The notes under the pieces: generated by a model
What the model saw: only the letters and a program-made list of their open reading frames with translations
Databases searched by the model: none
What the model was told of the DNA's origin: nothing
Part shown: positions 56,917-62,900 of the stretch, piece by piece
Layout: each line of letters opens with the position of its first letter
Position numbering within the stretch: position 1 is the first letter of the stretch
Assembly (NCBI RefSeq): GCF_945859705.1
Contig: NC_079135.1
Location: 22,198,501-22,262,500, forward strand
Source: Episyrphus balteatus
Lineage: Eukaryota; Arthropoda; Insecta; Diptera; Syrphidae
Reading direction: 5' to 3'
Length of the DNA stretch: 64,000 bases
Translations under genes and position numbers: made by a program

Positions 56917-59900
56917 AGGTTTGTTTAATGAAAAAAATCTAGGACAGAACAGACCAGACCAGATCAGCGCAAGTTTGTAAATACTGTCAGAACAAGAGAG
57001 AACAGAAAAGTTCAACTTCATATTTAACAAGATTGATTAACAGATCAGTTGCAAAATTGTAAATTCAAAAATCATTTCTTGAAATGATTTTTTACTTAAA
57101 TAAATAATTTACTAGCACTCAATATTCAAGTACTTTTTTTTTTTTGTTATTAATCAAAAATTCTTAAGAAATACACTTTTTAAAATCTTACTTTCCCTTA
57201 TTTTCATCACAATCAAGCAAACAGATGACAAATAACACTTTTCACTCACATTCTCTACATAAAAAGTAGGAGCAGAAAAACTTGAACTTTTCTGTGCTGA
57301 AAAACTTCATAAAACATAAAATGACAGATTGTAGAACAAGTTGTGGAGAGATTTTTTTTCATGAAACACAAAAACTTGTACTTTTCGAATATTTTCTGTT
57401 CTTTTATGTGCGGATCAGATTCATTAAACAGACATTTTGTTTCTTTTATTGACATACTCAACTCATAAAGTCAATTTTCTATTTTTAAAAGTGACCTTGC
57501 AATATTTTAATTTTCTTCTATTTAATATCAGCTTCAATCTCTTATTATAATTTTCGTAGTCCAACGGTTCAAGTGGCCAAAACATTCTTTAAACTTAAAA
57601 TTTTAAAAATAATGTTTTGAAACTCAAATAATTTTGCCTACTCCCTAAAAGCAACTTTAACTTTCAGACTACTCATTACTAATCCATTGTAAGGATGAAC
57701 CACAACAAAGTGCTGTATAGCGTGAAAATGGTTTTAATTCCCAAGTCAATCCCAAAAGAGAAACACCAAAAGAAAATAAACTCTATATCCTGCCACATTA
57801 TAGTGGTGGCGAACTAACAGATAAGCGGCAAGAATATTACAACTTGCAACGTATAGATACAAAAGAAGGTAAACTGGAACTAACATCCCCGCACTAACTT
57901 ACAAACCATCATAGAGTGCATCCGAACACGGCAATCCTCTTTTTGAAAACAGGTACAAATCCACTGGATGGAGTCTAAAAGTAAGGGAAATGTTTTCTTG
58001 ACCATTGCCTTTGGTCGTCGTTGTCAGTCGGTGTGGTCAGTGACCAAGGACATCGTGACTTAGCGACATCTGCAGAAGAACTTTTGCCATACCATCAGAA
58101 TAGCCCGAGTTGCCCATAAGGCTGGGCAAAGGGTCAGATTAAGATAGTAGGTGCAGTCCAGTGTAGTGTACACGTTATTTGCAAAGTATATACCTTTTGC
58201 TATTCTGGATTCTTGGTGTGTTCCAGAACAACAATCGGGATAGTCCTTTGTGGTGTAGGTGAAAGGTGTGGTCAGTTCCGTACACAAACTATATTTCCAA
58301 TTCAGTTCATATAATTGCATTAGAAGAAGAAGATGATGATTTTCTGCACAAAAAAAAAAGGGTGCAGCTTTGTGGTCAACCATTGTATGTAGTCTTATGA
58401 TTAATAGCATTTAATGGTAGAGAACTTCTATTGTGTAATTCAACTACCCGCCGCCAGGGGGGCATTTTCTTGAGCGAGTACATCAGCATATTAAACTTTT
58501 ACCCAACTCATATCGCCAGCCAGGCGTGGAACTAGCAAAACAGAGGAGGTGACTGCCTCAAATCATCTTATTATTCTCCAGACTGCCCGTCCAGAGCCAA
58601 GCCAAGCGGAAATATGTAAAGTAGTCACTTGTTGTCGACGCCACCGCTTCTTCTTCATTTTTTACTCCACCTTTGCCTAAGATCGTCTGTCAGTCTGCTT
58701 CTGGCTGTTTGCCTACACTCTCCATCACACGACTCACCTGCTAGTTGACATGATTTGAGAGAATATGTCAATTTTGCAATCTTACGCGCTTCAGCTGAGT
58801 TATGGAACACTCATATAAGTAAGTAGTGAAGGCAAAAAACAAAAACAACAACAGAAAAAGTAAGTAAAGCCTTTGTTGTAGGTGGCACCTCTTCAACTAT
58901 AGTCTATGTTTGGTTTGGTGGGAACTTTCAAGTTTGTGTTCCCTACTTCTTCTTCAATTGTTGCAGCTACTTCATGCTTAGTCGGACAGTCAATATGATA
59001 AACGATTATATTATTCACACATGACAAACTTCCATATGATCATACAGTGGGGGTTTTTATCAATTATTTCAGGCTAAAAATTGTCAAACAAAGTTTTTGA
59101 AGGGGTTTTAAATCATTGTTTAAAGATATGATAAAAATATTTCCAACTTTTATGAACCATATTATTCTTATTTTGAACTAACTTTGCCCCACTGTAAAAT
59201 AAAGATACATCGGCTATTTGCCTATAATGATTAACATACGTTGAGTGTGGTTATGGAATTAATGAATAAAGTTGAAAGAATTGAATTTGTATAATTACAA
59301 TTAATTCAAAAAACTTACACAAATGAATGACAATTGTATGGTGAATGGTGATGCCTCTGGATATGCGTTTATAAGCATATTATGAATAGGTGAGACCATT
59401 ACGCAATGTATTGAATTTTATTTGAATTATTACTAAGGTGTACAAGGAAGTTGAGTCAGGTTTTTATGCTAGAAATTGACTTGTTTCAATAGAATTTGAA
59501 GGAATGGTGTGTGTTTGTTGTGTTTCTTATGACAAATTGTCAATGAGTTTGACAATTCATCAGCAAATCTGATATATTTCTTCTGAATTTATCAAACAAT
59601 TCTATCAAGAATGTAATTAATAATGTAAAGGATATGTAGAATATGTCACGCATTAGCATTTCGTGTAATGACTTTGTGACATGTCGTCATGACACTTCTT
59701 GAAAAAAATTTTCAAGAGGAAAATATGGAATATTGCATTATAAGACTTTTGACATTATAAGAATATAATTTTTTTTCGTGACATTTTGGGAAATCTTCTT
59801 GAAATTTGAAAGATTTTTTTAAAAGAGACCTTGAAATGTCAAAATTTTAATGTTATTTTTTTCTGTGCTTTCTGTCCGAAAATTTTAAAAAGCACATTTT

Positions 59901-62900
59901 AAATTTCCATTTAGTAACATTACTATATGCTCATCAATCACTTGCACTGCTGAACTTTTGACATTTATAGGGTGGAAATATTGGTATGTGTTTTTTTGTT
60001 TTTGTTTTGTTTAAATGTGATGGAGTCCCTTTTGATTGCCTTTAATGTTTGTTTCACAATAGTTTTCTCAACAAACCAAAAATATTTCCAATTTCATCTA
60101 ATTTTAACTATTAATCTGGGAGTGCCTCATGGCGCAGTACTTGGACCAATTTTTTTTTTATTTTCCTAAAATTTGCCCTTTGTTTTTATCACAAGAATTA
60201 TTCTTTCTTTGAAGGAGCATTTCAAAAATAGATTCAATCCTTGTTTGTGTGGACATGACGCATCACCTTCTAAAAAAATCTGGTGTGTAACAGGAGCCTA
60301 TAAAGAAATTTCTTGCAGCTCACGTTACGTGCTTTTCGTTCTTTCTGCCTTTTATTGGGTACATTACTTCTTTGCTTCTTTCTCGCAAGGTTTTTAATAA
60401 TTAACGTCTTATCTTAATTCTGAGAGGCAAGGCTTTAAAAGTCGGTTAGTCGATAACTGCTCCGTTTTTTTCTCTGTCCAGATTTTTTCACTTGAATCCC
60501 CGAAAATTTCTCTTTGTAGGCTTGTCATTAATAGAAACAATTTTTTAAATAGAAAACGGTGTTGTGAGGCGATCGCTTTCCCAAAAATCACTTATTTTAC
60601 ACAGGTTCATTAAACTAGAAAATGTAAACTGGTCTGAACATCATTTGTTACAACTTCTTTAAGAGATTCGGTGCTGGCTCTGAACGTTTCAAAACGTTAC
60701 CGCAAAGGTAACACCAATCTCATTTTTACCTTACTTTATCTCATAAGAAAGGTTTCGCCATTTTGTTTCTTGGACGCACAAGCTATCAGTTTGTCTTTAA
60801 TTAATCTTATCTTTCAGTTTAAAGTTGCTACTGTTCATTTCAACTTTCCAAGTGCCGAATCTTAATTTTCTATTAATCTAGAACATTATTTTTGTAGTAC
60901 CCTAAATTCTGATAGCTTTGACTTGAGTATTTCCCATCGGTTCAGAATCAGTGGCGTACGTTGAGTCACCGGGGCCCCGGGGTAAGACTAAATTTTGGGG
61001 CCCCTTTGATATTTGGGGGCCCCTTAGTTAAAAAAAAATTACGTATACGCCATACTTTTTTTTTTTTGTATGGCTTATTTATTTTTAGGTTTATTTTAAT
61101 GTTTTAATATGTTCGTAATGCACTTTGCTATACTTACTTAAAATGTCTCTCATAAAAGTAGCAAACACTTGTACTAGGGGCCCCCAAAATTAAATATTTA
61201 GAGACCCCTACAATAAATTTTTTTTAGCTAAGAATTGATAGTTCTTGGGGCCTCTGTTCTAAAGTAATAAATACATATTTTATTTTTCATCATCAGACAT
61301 AATTTTTTTTACTTTGAGAGCCTCAAAATTAGGTGCTTAGAGGCCCCTAAAATATAATATAATTTTTTTGGAGCCAAGAATTAAGAGGTATTGGGGCCTC
61401 TGTTCTGAAGTAATATTCGGAATGCCACCAATAACGTAATGTTTTTATTTTGGGCCCTGATGTATTTATGTTGGGGCCCCTGAATTTATATTTAATTTTG
61501 CATTTGATTGTTTTGAACCACTTTTGAGGATCCTCAAAAAATATTTTTGTATTATTTGTGGTGGCAAAGATTTTTCAAGTAATATTTTTTGGGGCCCTAA
61601 GATAAAATTATAATTTTTCTTTTAAAAAAGCAGTTTATTTTTTTGGGGCCCCTGGGGTAACCTTTTTTTAAAATCAATATACATATATTGTGTGGCTACC
61701 AATGCATTATACATGACACTGAATGACATAATTTTTCTCCCTGGTTACTTCGTAACTCAATTTATGCTAACAGTTTCCTTCTCTGCATTGTCTCCAGTGG
61801 GGGCCCTGGGGTCGGTCGGGGGCGCCGGGGCACCGCCCCGCTTGCCCCAAGGGAGTGTACGCCCCTGTCAGAATGTTAGTAACTTTTTTGAGAGTTAAAG
61901 AGCCTATCTCATAGCAAGAGGTCTTAAAAGTTGCATATTGGCGATTCTGGGGATGTACTTACTTTTAAACTTGGTGATAACTTTTAGACCTCTATCAGAG
62001 ATTTTATAAAATCCCATTTTAACCCTATAAGTGACACTCAAAAAATATTATATTCAAATTAAAAAGTAAGAGTACATTGTAAAAGTTACTCGTTAATACG
62101 CAACTTTTGATATCTCTTCCAATAAAATGAAAGCAAAAACAAAAAATATTCATAAAGTGACTGGACACTCTAGGTAATGTTCATTTGTTCCATCATAACT
62201 TCTTAAAAATTAGACATAATTTGGTTAATAAGATGTCGTTGACAACTTCTAGGTTGCCCGCTGATTATAGGTTGTATGACGTCACACTAAATTCAATATT
62301 GAGCCCTCTAGAGGTAAAAGTCATGTATTATTTTTTTACTGCAAAATAATTTTATTCTAAAATCAAAATGTTCTCATTAGAAATTGTTGTGTGATGGTTG
62401 TTATATATCAGAGTCTTGAAAATATTATTCGTGTTGTGTTCACTAGCCTGTAACCAAAAAAAAAAAAATCACTCAAAAGAATATTGTTAATTTCTTTCAA
62501 TCAATCACATAAGAATTCCCCTCTTTTAAGTTCTTCATTCTTTCCAAACGAAAACATAGGGTGCCACAATGCCAACATGCACTATATCAACTTAACTTAT
62601 ACGAATATCAAAGATAAACAAAAATATACCTGAATGGAATTCAACACTTTAAACGACGAACAAAAATATCAATACCTCTTAAGAAGCCTTTTTAATAGTC
62701 AAACAACATGACAAAAGTGACGAAAAGACGACAATAAAATGCATTAGACCGTGGAAGTTACAAAAAAGAAACACACAACCATTCAACAAAAGAAAAAAGA
62801 AAAAAAAAAACGAAGAAAGATATTATCATTTTCAGTGTCAAACTTTTGTATGGTTTTTGTTAATGTGCTTCATTCACGAAAAAATACTGCGCGATATCGA

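Noticed and set aside
58060..58410. 116-residue minus-strand frame
   Set aside because: Composition is not protein-like and no family is recognised; no promoter or poly(A) signal fits.
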